The position numbers were made by a program, and so were the translations under genes. From Aliidongia sp035943795 (GTDB taxonomy: Bacteria > Pseudomonadota > Alphaproteobacteria > ATCC43930 > CGMCC-115725), in contig NZ_DASZBY010000034.1 of assembly GCF_035943795.1 (NCBI RefSeq), forward strand, positions 172,351-236,350: a stretch of 64,000 nt of DNA, written 5' to 3'. This document shows, one piece after another, positions 1 to 9,685 of the stretch; the stretch's first letter is position 1; each line of letters starts with the position of its first letter. The notes below the pieces were generated by a model. That model was not told the DNA's origin. It searched no databases and worked only from the letters and a program-made list of their open reading frames with translations.

Positions 1-37
1 ACTGGTGTCGCTGGTCTGACGTCCCCCCATCCCGTCA

Positions 38-58
38 CCCCCGGGCTTGACCCGGGGG
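38..58. repeat. Palindromic intergenic repeat, CTTGA-loop family
   Basis: Perfect 8-nt inverted repeat (CCCCCGGG / CCCGGGGG) around the loop CTTGA. It lies downstream of trmB in the non-coding left edge of the window (1-128). A second element with the same loop and a longer stem is at 36092-36122, which suggests a dispersed repeat family rather than a gene-specific terminator. No T-run follows it on either strand. I see no gene in 1-128; rimP often follows trmB in related genomes, but it is not visible here. Confidence 0.6.
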
Positions 59-128
59 GCCGCGTGCATCAGCCGATCCGGTCCTACGAGGTATTCCTCC
101 GGGGGACGAATTTGGTCGGAAATGGCGG

Positions 129-839
129 TTATTGTCGAGCCACCCGCTTGAACCGCAAGAACGCCGGCCGTCGTCCTTGCGTGATCGCTTTCGCCTCGTA
201 GCGCGTCTGTGGCCAGTCTTCCGGGCGTTCGCGCCAGTCGGCGGGGCCGCGGGCCAGCCATTCGAAGTCGGGATGCGCGGTCGTACGGGCAAGCATCCAG
301 CGCAGGTAATCGACATGGTCGGTGCCGAGGCGCAGTTCCGCGCCGTCGACCATCAACTGGGCCAGCCGGTCGAGCGTCTCGGTCGAGACCAGGCGGCGCT
401 TGTGGTGCCGGACCTTGCGCCAGGGATCGGGGAACAGGATGAACACGCGGTCGAGCGACGCCGGCGGCAGGATGTCGAGCACCTGCCGCGCGTCCTCCGT
501 CACGACGCGGATGTTCGTGCTGCCGGTGCGGGTGACGTGGCCCAGCATCGTGACGATGCCGTTCTCGAACACTTCGCAGCCGATCAGGCCGATATCGGGG
601 TTGCGCTCCGCCTGCGCCGCCAGATGCTCGCCGCCGCCGAAACCGATCTCGAGCCAGACGACCCGCGGCTTCGCCGGAAAGATGCCGTCCGGGCCCTTGG
701 CCGCAAGTTCGTCGAGCGGGAGTTTCAGGCTGGGCAGCGCCTCGTCGAGTAGGCGCTGCTGGTTGGCGCGCAGCTTGTGGCCGCGTCGCCGCCCATGCAG
801 ACGGTCGCGACGGGGGACCGTCGCGTCCGTTTCGTCCAT
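129..839 (-). CDS. trmB: tRNA (guanine-N7-)-methyltransferase TrmB
   Basis: This 236-residue enzyme methylates N7 of guanine 46 in the tRNA variable loop using S-adenosylmethionine. The class I methyltransferase core is visible: glycine-rich loop EIGFGGGEHL near residue 65, the family signature LFPDPWRKVRHHKRR in the middle, and GTDHVDYLRWM towards the end. Length is normal for the family. Its ATG directly follows the metK stop codon with no gap, so it is translated from the metK message and sits next to the gene that makes its methyl donor. The basic N-terminus (RRDRLHGRRRGHKL) fits tRNA binding. This is a well-supported assignment. Confidence 0.95.
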   Translation of the reverse strand: MDETDATVPRRDRLHGRRRGHKLRANQQRLLDEALPSLKLPLDELAAKGPDGIFPAKPRVVWLEIGFGGGEHLAAQAERNPDIGLIGCEVFENGIVTMLGHVTRTGSTNIRVVTEDARQVLDILPPASLDRVFILFPDPWRKVRHHKRRLVSTETLDRLAQLMVDGAELRLGTDHVDYLRWMLARTTAHPDFEWLARGPADWRERPEDWPQTRYEAKAITQGRRPAFLRFKRVARQ

Positions 840-2012
840 TTAGCCGAAAACGCGCTTCAGCTCGTCGACCAGGTCGAGCTTTTCCCACGAGAAGCCGCCG
901 TCCGCCTCGGGCTTGCGACCGAAATGGCCATAGCTCGAGGTGCGCGTATAGATCGGCTTGTTCAGGCCCAGATGGGTCCGGATGCCGCGCGGCGTCAGGT
1001 TGACCAGCTCCTGCAGCACGGTCGAGAGCTTCTCTTCGTCCACATTGCCGGTATTGGCGGTGTCGATATAGACCGACAGTGGATGCGACACACCGATCGC
1101 GTAGCTGAGCTGGATCGTGCAGCGGTCGGCGAGACCGGCACCGACCACGTTCTTGGCCAGGTAGCGCGCGGCATAGGCGGCCGAGCGGTCGACCTTCGTC
1201 GGATCCTTGCCGGAGAAGGCGCCGCCGCCATGGGGCGAGGCACCGCCGTAGGTGTCGACGATGATCTTGCGGCCGGTCAGGCCTGCATCGCCGTCCGGAC
1301 CGCCGATGACGAAGCGGCCGGTCGGGTTGACGTAGAACTTGTCCTCCGGGCACATCCAGCCTTCCGGCAGGGCGGCCATCACGTGCGGACGGACGATCTC
1401 GCGCACTTCGGCGACGTCGATCGTGTCGGAATGCTGGGTCGAGACCACGATCGAGGTGGCGCCGACCGGCTTGCCGTTGCGGTACTGCAGCGAGACCTGG
1501 CTCTTGGCGTCGGGGCCGAGCAGCGAGGACTGGCCATCCTTGTGACGGGCCGTTGCCATCGAATGCAGGATGGTGTGCGCGTACTGGATCGGCGCCGGCA
1601 TCAGCTCTTCGGTCTCGCGCACGGCGTAGCCGAACATGATGCCCTGGTCGCCGGCGCCTTCGTCCTTGTTGCCGGCGGCGTCGACGCCGACGGCGATGTC
1701 GGCCGACTGCTCATGGACGTAGCATTGGATCTCGGCATTCTTCCAATGGAAGCCGGCCTGCTCGTAGCCGATGTCCTTGATCGCCTGGCGGGCGGTCTCG
1801 ATCAGCCGTTCCGACGTGACCGAGGCGGGGCCGCGGACTTCGCCGGCCAGCACGACGCGATTGGTCGTGGCCAGGGTCTCGACGGCGATGCGCGCCTGGG
1901 GATCGGCGCCCAGGTACAGATCGACGATCGAATCCGAGATCCGATCGCAAACCTTGTCCGGATGGCCTTCGGAAACGGATTCGCTGGTGAAAACGTAGTC
2001 GGTCTTGACCAA
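840..2012 (-). CDS. metK: S-adenosylmethionine synthetase MetK
   Basis: MetK condenses methionine and ATP to S-adenosylmethionine in the cytoplasm. The signatures SEGHPDKVCDRISD (N-terminus), GAGDQGIMFGY and GGGAFSGKDPTKVDRS are all present and the protein has the usual ~390 residues. The open frame extends upstream to 2093, but homology begins at KTDYVFTSESVSEGHPDKV. The best start is a TTG at 2012-2010, six bases after GAGAGG, giving about 390 residues; a TTG at 2018 is the alternative. The gene lies between an XRE-type regulator and trmB in a conserved alphaproteobacterial block. Its ~150-nt leader has hairpins that may be regulatory. Confidence 0.93.
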   Translation of the reverse strand: MVKTDYVFTSESVSEGHPDKVCDRISDSIVDLYLGADPQARIAVETLATTNRVVLAGEVRGPASVTSERLIETARQAIKDIGYEQAGFHWKNAEIQCYVHEQSADIAVGVDAAGNKDEGAGDQGIMFGYAVRETEELMPAPIQYAHTILHSMATARHKDGQSSLLGPDAKSQVSLQYRNGKPVGATSIVVSTQHSDTIDVAEVREIVRPHVMAALPEGWMCPEDKFYVNPTGRFVIGGPDGDAGLTGRKIIVDTYGGASPHGGGAFSGKDPTKVDRSAAYAARYLAKNVVGAGLADRCTIQLSYAIGVSHPLSVYIDTANTGNVDEEKLSTVLQELVNLTPRGIRTHLGLNKPIYTRTSSYGHFGRKPEADGGFSWEKLDLVDELKRVFG

Positions 2013-2018
2013 GGTCAA

Positions 2019-2170
2019 CCTCTCATCGATGACGGCTTTCCCTGACGTCGGCCCCTTGCCGACCGGTGGGCGCACGACGGCCCAAGTCGCCAATCATGTT
2101 GGCGGCCGCCTTTCTTGCGAGAGAGGTTGGCTTCCCGTCAAGGGATTTGGTGATTCGACCGACGCGATGC
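2019..2170 (-). promoter_or_regulatory. metK leader with two 6-bp hairpins
   Basis: The stretch between the regulator stop and the metK start holds two perfect hairpins: CGCCAA / TTGGCG with a 5-nt loop at 2088-2104, and GTCGGC / GCCGAC with a 5-nt loop at 2047-2063. It also holds the 10-nt palindrome GGCGGCCGCC at 2101-2110, which competes with the first hairpin. metK genes are often controlled by SAM-sensing leaders. I could not match this one to SAM-II, SAM-V or SAM/SAH consensus features by eye, so the regulatory role is inferred from position and structure only. Confidence 0.35.
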
Positions 2171-2668
2171 TCAATTGTCCGAGCTGTCGTCACCCTCGAC
2201 CGGCGCCAGGACCTTGGCCAGTTCGAACAGGCGGCGGCGCACCGACGGGTCGGCGATCCGATAATAGGCGCGTACGAGTTCGAGCGTCTCGCGCCGTGCC
2301 ATGGGTTCCGCTTCGAAGGCGGCGGCCGGTGGGGGCGTCAGCCCCTGGCTCTGCTGGATCTGACGCATGGCCGTGACAGTGTCCGGGCTCATTTCGCCGA
2401 AGAAGAACTGCACCGGCACGTCGAGCACGCCGGACAATTCCCACAGGCGCGAGGCACCGATGCGGTTGGCGCCGCGCTCGTATTTCTGAACCTGCTGGAA
2501 GGTGAGGCCGATCGCCTCGCCCAACCGCTCCTGGGACAGGCCGAGCAAGGTGCGCCGCAGCCGGACCCGGGCACCGACATGGACGTCGATCGGGTTCGGC
2601 CGGTCCAACTTGGGACGGCGGCGGACGGGCGCTTTGCGCGGGGGCGGGCCGGAAAGATTTTGAGCCAT
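2171..2668 (-). CDS. XRE-family helix-turn-helix regulator
   Basis: A 165-residue DNA-binding protein. Residues ~30-85 form a Cro/CI-type helix-turn-helix (GARVRLRRTLLGLSQERLGEAIGLTFQQVQKYERG); the rest is a helical tail (RRETLELVRAYYRIADPSVRRRLFELAKVL) of a kind that may mediate dimerisation. The N-terminus is basic and proline-rich. The start at MAQNLSGPPPRK is preferred over upstream codons because upstream sequence does not look like protein. An HTH gene between lnt and metK is a common alphaproteobacterial arrangement, but its target is not evident from the sequence. It could control metK or the operon itself. Confidence 0.85.
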   Translation of the reverse strand: MAQNLSGPPPRKAPVRRRPKLDRPNPIDVHVGARVRLRRTLLGLSQERLGEAIGLTFQQVQKYERGANRIGASRLWELSGVLDVPVQFFFGEMSPDTVTAMRQIQQSQGLTPPPAAAFEAEPMARRETLELVRAYYRIADPSVRRRLFELAKVLAPVEGDDSSDN

Positions 2669-2768
2669 GAACCAACAACCTGACGCTGATGAATGCAATG
2701 CGGAAGCACGCACCGCTCTTCTTCCAACGCATCGATCGATAATCGGTTCCTCGGCGGTTTCGCTCGGA

Positions 2769-4364
2769 TCAGCGCCTGCGCGCCAGAACAAGGGCCGCGC
2801 CGCCTGTGACAAAAATCAGGAGAAAGAGAATGAGGTCGCCCCAACGGCCGTAGAGAGTGGCGGTCGGCAGGCCCGCCGGCAGCGGCACGTCGAGTACGCC
2901 CGATCGGCCGAGTCCGAGGCTGGCCAGCACGCGGCCATGGGCGTCGACCACACCTGAAATGCCGGTGTTCGCGGCACGGACCAAGGGCAAGCCCTCCTCG
3001 ACCGCACGGGTGCGCGCGATGGCGAAATGCTGATGCGGTCCGGTCGAGGTGCCGAACCACGCATCGTTGGTGACGTTCAGGATCCAGGCCGGGCGGTGCT
3101 GCTCGTTGATCACCTCATGGGGAAAGATCGCTTCGTAGCAGATGATCGGCCCGGCCGGCGGCAGGGCGCCGAGCGCAATCGTCGCAGGGCCGGGCCCGGT
3201 CGAGAAATCGAAGCGGCGGGCGACGATCTGGTTGAACTTCAGGTATTTGTGCAGCGGCACGTATTCGCCGAACGGGACCAGGTGGAACTTGTCGTAGCTC
3301 GAGACCAGGGCGCCGGTCCGATCGATCGCCGAGATGTTGTTCCACGCCTTGAAGTCATCGCCGGTGCCCTGCTGCATGCGCAGGGTGCCGGTGATGACCA
3401 GGCCGTCCTTGGGCACGACCTCCGCGATGGCGGCCCGGGCATCGGGTTCCAGGTTGAGCGGGAAGCCGACGGCGCCCTCGGGCCAGATCTGGGCGGTGAC
3501 CTTGTCGGCGCCGGGGCTGCGGGCCAGCGCCAGCAGCCGGAAGAACCGGTCGCGCTCCAGCGCCTGGCTCGACACTGCGGTCTGTTCGAACGCCGGCTGG
3601 ACCAGGCGCAAAGTGACGCCGGCGACCAGCGGGTCGGGGCCGTCGGCCAGGCGCAGGCCGCCCCAGATCAAGGCCGCGGCGAGGCCAACGAGGCCGACGA
3701 GCGGGGCCAGGGCCGGCCGGCCGGCGTCGCCCAGGCGGGCCGGCAGAGCCGCGACCAGCACGGTCAGCAGGCTGACGCCATAGATGCCGATCAGCGAGAC
3801 GGACTGCAGCCCGGCCAGCAGCGGCAATGCGTCGCCCGACCAGGCATAGCCGATGAGCACCCAGGGAAATCCGGTCAGGATATGGCCGCGCAGCCACTCG
3901 AACAGGCCCCATGCGGCGGCGAGCGCCAGGATGCGCCCGACGCCGGGGCGCCAGAAGAAGCGCCGGGCGAGAGCGAGGGCAGCGCCGTTGAACAGCGATA
4001 GCAGAGCGGGCAGGCCCAAGAGCGCGATCGGCACCATCCACCAGAACTGCGCGATATCGACGAACATCGCCTCCGCCGTCCAGTAGAGGCTAGGGACGTA
4101 GAATCCCAGGCCCCACAGGAACCCGTCGGCGAAGGCGCCGCGCCAGCCGGGGCGGCCGTCGGCCAGCCAGACCAGGCCGGGGAAGGCCAGGAACAGCAGC
4201 GGCACCAGGTTGAACGGCGGCATGCTTGCCGCGGCCAGCACGCCCAGCAGGATGGCAATGCCGGCGCGGCGCCAGCCCGTGGCCTGCCCAATCCGGCGGG
4301 CGAGACGCGGCAAGGCGGCGCCGAAATCGCCGCCGGCGCGAACCTGTGCTTCCTCAGATATCAT
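2769..4364 (-). CDS. lnt: Apolipoprotein N-acyltransferase Lnt
   Basis: Lnt adds the third acyl chain to the N-terminal cysteine of lipoproteins in the inner membrane. The N-terminal ~245 residues contain about six to seven hydrophobic segments, followed by a periplasmic nitrilase domain and a final C-terminal membrane segment. The catalytic triad can be read as Glu296 (IWPEGAVG), Lys359 (YDKFHLVPFGEYVPL) and Cys409 (IICYEAIF). The ATG at 4364 gives 531 residues and overlaps the end of the CBS-domain gene by 11 bases; a more upstream start at 4400 would overlap it further. It belongs to the phoH-ybeY-corC operon. Confidence 0.94.
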   Translation of the reverse strand: MISEEAQVRAGGDFGAALPRLARRIGQATGWRRAGIAILLGVLAAASMPPFNLVPLLFLAFPGLVWLADGRPGWRGAFADGFLWGLGFYVPSLYWTAEAMFVDIAQFWWMVPIALLGLPALLSLFNGAALALARRFFWRPGVGRILALAAAWGLFEWLRGHILTGFPWVLIGYAWSGDALPLLAGLQSVSLIGIYGVSLLTVLVAALPARLGDAGRPALAPLVGLVGLAAALIWGGLRLADGPDPLVAGVTLRLVQPAFEQTAVSSQALERDRFFRLLALARSPGADKVTAQIWPEGAVGFPLNLEPDARAAIAEVVPKDGLVITGTLRMQQGTGDDFKAWNNISAIDRTGALVSSYDKFHLVPFGEYVPLHKYLKFNQIVARRFDFSTGPGPATIALGALPPAGPIICYEAIFPHEVINEQHRPAWILNVTNDAWFGTSTGPHQHFAIARTRAVEEGLPLVRAANTGISGVVDAHGRVLASLGLGRSGVLDVPLPAGLPTATLYGRWGDLILFLLIFVTGGAALVLARRR

Positions 4365-5223
4365 CGCCGGCCGGTTCGATCTTAGGCGCACGCCGGACAC
4401 GCAGGCGGCGCAGGCGACGCTGGTCAGCGTCCAACACCTCGAACACGATGCCCGACGGATGCTCGATCCGCTCGCCGCGCAACGGCACGTGGCCGGCCAG
4501 CATGAAGATCAGGCCGCCGACGGTATCGACCTCCTCTTCGGCATTGACCAGCAGCAGGCGGATGTCGAGCGCCGTCTCCAATTCCTCGATCGGCGTGCGC
4601 GCATCGACGATCAGGCTGCCGTCGGCCCGCTCCAGGATATGCGCCGGCTCGGTCTCGTCATGCTCGTCCTCGATGTCGCCGACGATCTCCTCGACCAGGT
4701 CCTCGATCGTGATCAAGCCGTCGATGCCGCCGAATTCGTCGACCACGAATGCCATATGGACGCGCTGCTGGCGCATCTGCGACAGCAGGTCGAGGACGCG
4801 CGAGGAGGGCGCCACGAACAACGCCTTGCGCAGCAGACGCGGCAATGGCGCGGTCTTGCCGGCGGCGACGTAGCCCAGCACGTCCTTGACGTGGATCATG
4901 CCGACCACATGGTCGAGATCGCCCTCATAGACCGGCAGGCGCGAATGGCCCTCGTCGATCAGCAGCTTCACGACGTCGGCGAACGGCGTGGCCAGATCGA
5001 CCGCCACGATGTCGACGCGCGGCACCATCACGTCCCAGGCCGCCAGATCGCGCAGCTTCAGCACGTTTTCGATGAGCGCGCGCTCGTGGCTGTCGAAGGC
5101 CGCGGTGCCCTCGGCATCGGGGTCGTCGTTCTCGGCGGCCGCCCCGCTGGTCCATCGCTTGAAGCGATCCCACAGCGTCGGCTGCTCGCCGTCACGGGCC
5201 TTCGGATAGGAGGCGTCAGTCAT
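4354..5223 (-). CDS. CorC/HlyC-type CBS-domain protein
   Basis: A 289-residue soluble protein with a tandem CBS pair (about residues 60-200; IMVPR-like MVPRVDIVAVD, SRLPVYEGDLDHVVGMIHVKDVL, FGGIDGLITIEDLVEEIVGDIEDE) and a C-terminal CorC_HlyC transporter-associated domain. No membrane segments are seen, so it matches the short CorC class rather than the DUF21-anchored form. CBS pairs bind adenosine nucleotides; CorC proteins are linked to Mg2+/Co2+ resistance. It overlaps ybeY upstream by 8 bases and lnt downstream by 11, matching the ybeY-corC-lnt order known from many proteobacteria. The exact substrate is not shown by sequence. Confidence 0.88.
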   Translation of the reverse strand: MTDASYPKARDGEQPTLWDRFKRWTSGAAAENDDPDAEGTAAFDSHERALIENVLKLRDLAAWDVMVPRVDIVAVDLATPFADVVKLLIDEGHSRLPVYEGDLDHVVGMIHVKDVLGYVAAGKTAPLPRLLRKALFVAPSSRVLDLLSQMRQQRVHMAFVVDEFGGIDGLITIEDLVEEIVGDIEDEHDETEPAHILERADGSLIVDARTPIEELETALDIRLLLVNAEEEVDTVGGLIFMLAGHVPLRGERIEHPSGIVFEVLDADQRRLRRLRVRRAPKIEPAGDDI

Positions 5224-5736
5224 CGATCGCGCCTGCCAGCTCTGTCACGTAGGGATCGGCGATGCCGAGCCCGGCCAGGATGCGGATCTCGAGCGCTTCC
5301 ATCCGCTGGGCCTCATCCTCGTCCAGATGATCGTACCCCAGAAGATGCAGCACGCCATGCAGCACGAGATGGGCGACATGGTCGGCGAACCGCTTGCCCT
5401 GCCCGCCAGACTCGCGCTCGCAGGTTTCATACGCAAGGGCAATGTCGCCCAATTCGAGCGGCACGCCGACGAACTCCGGTTCCGGCACCATGCCCTCGGC
5501 GGTTTCCGTTGCCGGAAACGACAGCACGTTGGTCGGATTGTCCTTGCCGCGCCACGTACGGTTCAACTCGTGCACGGCAGCATCGTCGGTCAGGAGGATG
5601 CTGATGCCGGCCGGGCCGATGCCCGGGCAGGCGGCCTCGAGCGTCCGTCGGGCCAGGGCGGCGATCCAGACCTCGGTGTCGGGCAGCGCGCGATGCCAGC
5701 TCTCCGCCTCGACCGAGACGAGGATGGGAACGTCGC

Positions 5737-5740
<4 letters not shown>
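5216..5740 (-). CDS. ybeY: Endoribonuclease YbeY (rRNA maturation)
   Basis: This 174-residue zinc metalloprotein acts in 16S rRNA 3'-end maturation and ribosome quality control. The defining zinc motif is present as HGVLHLLGYDH, with three histidines at the expected spacing, preceded by the usual RTWRGKDNPTNVLSFP motif. The ATG at 5740 overlaps the phoH stop by 4 bases, and the C-terminus overlaps corC by 8, so phoH-ybeY-corC are translationally coupled. Length is slightly above the ~155-residue average because of an N-terminal extension, as in other alphaproteobacteria. Confidence 0.95.
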
Positions 5741-6785
<1,045 letters not shown>

Positions 6786-6789
<4 letters not shown>

Positions 6790-8162
6790 GCTGCGTTCGC
6801 CGTTTCGTCGCCGACCAGCACCAGGTCTCCGCCCAGGCTCTGCAGGGTGGCGTCGGTGATATGGACCGGCTGGATCGTGCCGATCAGGCGCGGGTCGGCC
6901 AGCGCGTGAACGCCCTGCAGGTACGGGCTGCGGCCGATCAGCTGGCCTTCGTGGCGGCCGGGCTTCTCGAACAGCACGGGCAGGGTCCGGCCGATCATGC
7001 CGGCGAAGAACGCGCGCTGCCGGCGCTCCAGCACGTCCTGCAGCTCCAGCAGGCGCGCCTGCGCGAGGTTGTCCGGCACCTTGTCCTCGATATTGGCCGC
7101 CGGCGTGCCGGGACGTGGCGAATAGCGGAACGAGAAGGCCTGGACGAACCCGACCTCCTCCACGAGATCCATGGTTGCCCGGAAATCCTCATCGCGCTCG
7201 CCGGGGAAGCCGACGATGAAGTCGGACGAGAACACGATGTCGGATCGGGCCGCGCGGAAGCGGTCGATCAGGGTCAGATAATGGGCGGCGGTATGCTTGC
7301 GGTTCATCGCCTCCAGGATCCGGTCGCTGCCCGACTGGACCGGCAGGTGCAGGAACGGCACCAGTTGGGCCAGGTCGCCATGGGCCTGGATCAGCGCGTC
7401 GTCGACGTCGCGCGGGTGTGAGGTCGTGTAGCGGATGCGCTCCAGCCCGGGGATCTCCGCCAGTGCATAGGCCAGCTGCGCCAGGCCCCAGGTGCCGCCG
7501 TCCGGCGCCTCGCCATGGTAGGCATTGACGTTCTGGCCCAGCAGGTTGAGCTCGCGCGCACCCGCGGCGACCAGCCGGCGCGCCTCGACCATCACGGCCG
7601 CTGCCGGTCGCGAATATTCCGCACCGCGCGTGTAAGGCACGACGCAGAAGGTGCAGAACTTGTCGCAGCCTTCCTGGATCGACAGGAACGCCGACACGCC
7701 GGGCGCCACGCTCTCGGTCGGAAGGAAATCGAACTTCGCCTCGGCCGGGAAATCCGTGTCCAGGATGCCGCGGCCCTTGCCGTCGGGACCGGGCGCGGTG
7801 CGGGCGGCGCGGGCGACCATCTCGGGCAGGCGGTGATAGGTCTGCGGACCCAGCACGATGTCGACATAGGGTGCGCGGCGCATGATCTCCGCGCCCTCGG
7901 CCTGGGCGACGCAACCGGCGACGGCGATGATCATGTCGCCATCGGTCTTCGCCGATTTCAGCGGCCTGAGGCGGCCCAGTTCGGAAAACACCTTCTCCTC
8001 CGCCTTCTCGCGGATGTGGCAGGTGTTGAGGATGACCATGTCGGCGCCGTCGGGCGTATCGGACGGGCTGAAGCCGAGCGGCGCCAGGACGTCGGCCATG
8101 CGTGCCGAATCGTAGACGTTCATCTGGCAGCCATAGGTCTTGATATAGAGCTTCTTGGTCAA
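6786..8162 (-). CDS. miaB: tRNA-2-methylthio-N6-dimethylallyladenosine synthase MiaB
   Basis: MiaB is a radical-SAM methylthiotransferase acting on i6A37 of tRNAs that read UNN codons. Two Fe-S clusters are visible: Cys12, Cys48 and Cys84 in the N-terminal UPF0004 domain, and the radical-SAM triad Cys166, Cys170 and Cys173 (CDKFCTFC). A TRAM domain closes the protein. The open frame extends upstream to 8303 but would run into plsC. A TTG at 8162, five to six bases after GAGGT, starts MTKKLYIKTYGCQMN exactly where homologues begin and gives 458 residues. It heads the phoH-ybeY-corC-lnt run. Confidence 0.94.
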
Positions 8163-8209
8163 AGCGACCTCGGGTCCTGGCAAATCATCGGTCTGTCCAA
8201 CGGGTGCCG

Positions 8210-9043
8210 TCAGGCCGCGACGGCGGCAGTCTGGGTAGGGACGGGCTCGATGCCCCGGCCGCTGTTGGCGCGGGCCAGCGCGTCGGCAATCACCTTCTCG
8301 CAATGTTCGGCCAGTCGCTTGCGCGAACCCAGCGCCTCGACCGTCACGGGCTCATGGAACTCGACCATGATCTCCGTCAGGCCCAGGCCCGCCAGATGCC
8401 AGAGATGGTCGGCGAGCGCCATGTCGCCGTACCAGGCGAAATAAGGGCGCATATGGCGCCCGATCGGCGTGCCGTTCAAGCTGACATAAGCGACGGTTAC
8501 CGGCTGTACCGCCAGCGCATGGCCGTCGACCTGGATCTCGGCGGCGCTGAACAGCGCGCTCTTGAACGGTCTTAGCCGGTTGCCGTCGTTGCTGGTGCCT
8601 TCGGGAAACAGGATCAGGTTGTCGCCGGCCTGCAACCGGCCGGTCAGGCTGTCGCGCTGCTGCGCGGTCGAGCTGCGCACCCGGCGCTCGACGAACACGG
8701 TGCGCTGCAACTGCGCCAGGATGCCGAACACGGGCCAGCTCTTGACCTCGCTCTTGGCGACGAACGAGCCGGTGATGAGCGCGCCCAGCACCTCGATGTC
8801 GATGTAGGACGCATGATTGGACACGAACAGCGTCGGCCGCGCGGTCGAAAGCCGTCCGCGCACCGTGACGCGCAGGCCCAGCACCCGGCAGACCAGGCGA
8901 TGATACAGCCGCGGCAGGTGCCGGCTGACGCCGCGCCAGCCGAAGGCGAGCGACAAGGCCTGGAGCGGGAGCGTGGTGGCCGTCACCAGCAGATAGCCCG
9001 TGAGCCGGGCGAGGCTCAGGCCGTTGGTCGCGAGCTTGGTCAC
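8210..9043 (-). CDS. plsC: 1-acyl-sn-glycerol-3-phosphate acyltransferase
   Basis: A 277-residue membrane-associated acyltransferase that makes phosphatidic acid from lysophosphatidic acid. The acceptor/catalytic motif NHASYID (NHx4D) and the glycerophosphate-binding motif FPEGTSND are clear. A hydrophobic N-terminal stretch (TGYLLVTATTLPLQALSLAF) probably anchors it to the inner membrane. The C-terminal ~40 residues are a low-conservation tail. It lies 47 nt upstream of miaB and 24 nt downstream of the Fur-type regulator, all on the minus strand. PlsC-type enzymes that acylate other lysolipids, such as ornithine lipids, cannot be excluded from motifs alone. Confidence 0.87.
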   Translation of the reverse strand: MTKLATNGLSLARLTGYLLVTATTLPLQALSLAFGWRGVSRHLPRLYHRLVCRVLGLRVTVRGRLSTARPTLFVSNHASYIDIEVLGALITGSFVAKSEVKSWPVFGILAQLQRTVFVERRVRSSTAQQRDSLTGRLQAGDNLILFPEGTSNDGNRLRPFKSALFSAAEIQVDGHALAVQPVTVAYVSLNGTPIGRHMRPYFAWYGDMALADHLWHLAGLGLTEIMVEFHEPVTVEALGSRKRLAEHCEKVIADALARANSGRGIEPVPTQTAAVAA

Positions 9044-9067
9044 GCGTCGAGCGAGCCCATCGGCGGC

Positions 9068-9511
9068 TCAGCCGGGCTTGCGGTCGGTGCCGTTGATCGG
9101 CACGGCATAGAGCTCCAGCCGATGGCCGACCAGCTTGTATCCGAGCTCCTGCGCGACCCGATGCTGCAGCTCCTCGATAACCGCGTTCTGGAATTCGATG
9201 ACACGGCCCGACTGGACGTCGATCAGATGATCGTGATGGTCCGCCGGCCGCTCCTCGTAGCGCGCCCGACCGTCGCCGAAATCATGGCGTTCCAGGATGT
9301 TCGCCTCTTCGAACAGGCGCACCGTCCGGTACACCGTCGCGATCGAGATCTTGGGATCGACCACGGTCGCGCGGCGATATACAGCCTCGACGTCCGGGTG
9401 ATCGTCGGCTTCCGATAGGACGCGCGCGATGACCCGACGCTGGTCGGTCATCTTCAGCCCCTTGTCGATACAGACCTGCTCTAGGCGCGAAACCATTCCC
9501 ACATCCGCCAT
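9068..9511 (-). CDS. Fur-family metalloregulator (Fur/Mur type)
   Basis: A 147-residue Fur-superfamily repressor. The winged helix is at about residues 15-80 (LKMTDQRRVIARVLSEADDHPDVEAVYRRA, ISIATVYRTVRLFEEANIL), followed by the metal-binding and dimerisation part with DHHDHLIDVQSGRVIEF. The structural-zinc CxxC pair of classic Fur is replaced by Asp98 and Ser101, as in the iron- or manganese-responsive Fur/Mur proteins of alphaproteobacteria; the only cysteine is Cys14. Whether it senses Fe or Mn cannot be decided here. Its place next to plsC and miaB is typical for the order. Confidence 0.88.
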   Translation of the reverse strand: MADVGMVSRLEQVCIDKGLKMTDQRRVIARVLSEADDHPDVEAVYRRATVVDPKISIATVYRTVRLFEEANILERHDFGDGRARYEERPADHHDHLIDVQSGRVIEFQNAVIEELQHRVAQELGYKLVGHRLELYAVPINGTDRKPG

Positions 9512-9613
9512 TAACGCGTCGAAGCCGCCGAACTATATCGAAACCCGGGCCGGCAGCCTACGGCCAATCGAGGATGGCGCAAATGCGCGGGCCTGGATGC
9601 CGGTGAAATGCGG

Positions 9614-9667
9614 CGGGGGTGCCGCAACCCCGGGCGATCGATCGCCCGACAGGCCGCGGCACCCCCG
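9614..9667. repeat. Nested palindrome downstream of mucR
   Basis: A 12-bp perfect stem (CGGGGGTGCCGC / GCGGCACCCCCG) encloses a second perfect 18-nt palindrome, CGGGCGATCGATCGCCCG at 9631-9648. Together they can form a long cruciform or branched RNA hairpin of 54 nt. It begins 19 nt past the mucR stop, so it may end mucR transcription, but no U-run follows. It may also insulate the region between mucR and the promoter of the Fur gene. Confidence 0.6.
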
Positions 9668-9685
9668 AACGAGGCCGGTATTGGT

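Noticed and set aside
777..2045. A 422-codon frame on the plus strand opposite metK
   Set aside because: It is the mirror of a well-supported metK gene; the translation is Arg/Asp/Gly-rich low-complexity typical of antisense frames in GC-rich DNA.
2019..2170. A known SAM riboswitch class before metK
   Set aside because: I could not find the conserved core bases of SAM-II, SAM-V or SAM/SAH riboswitches, so only hairpins are reported.
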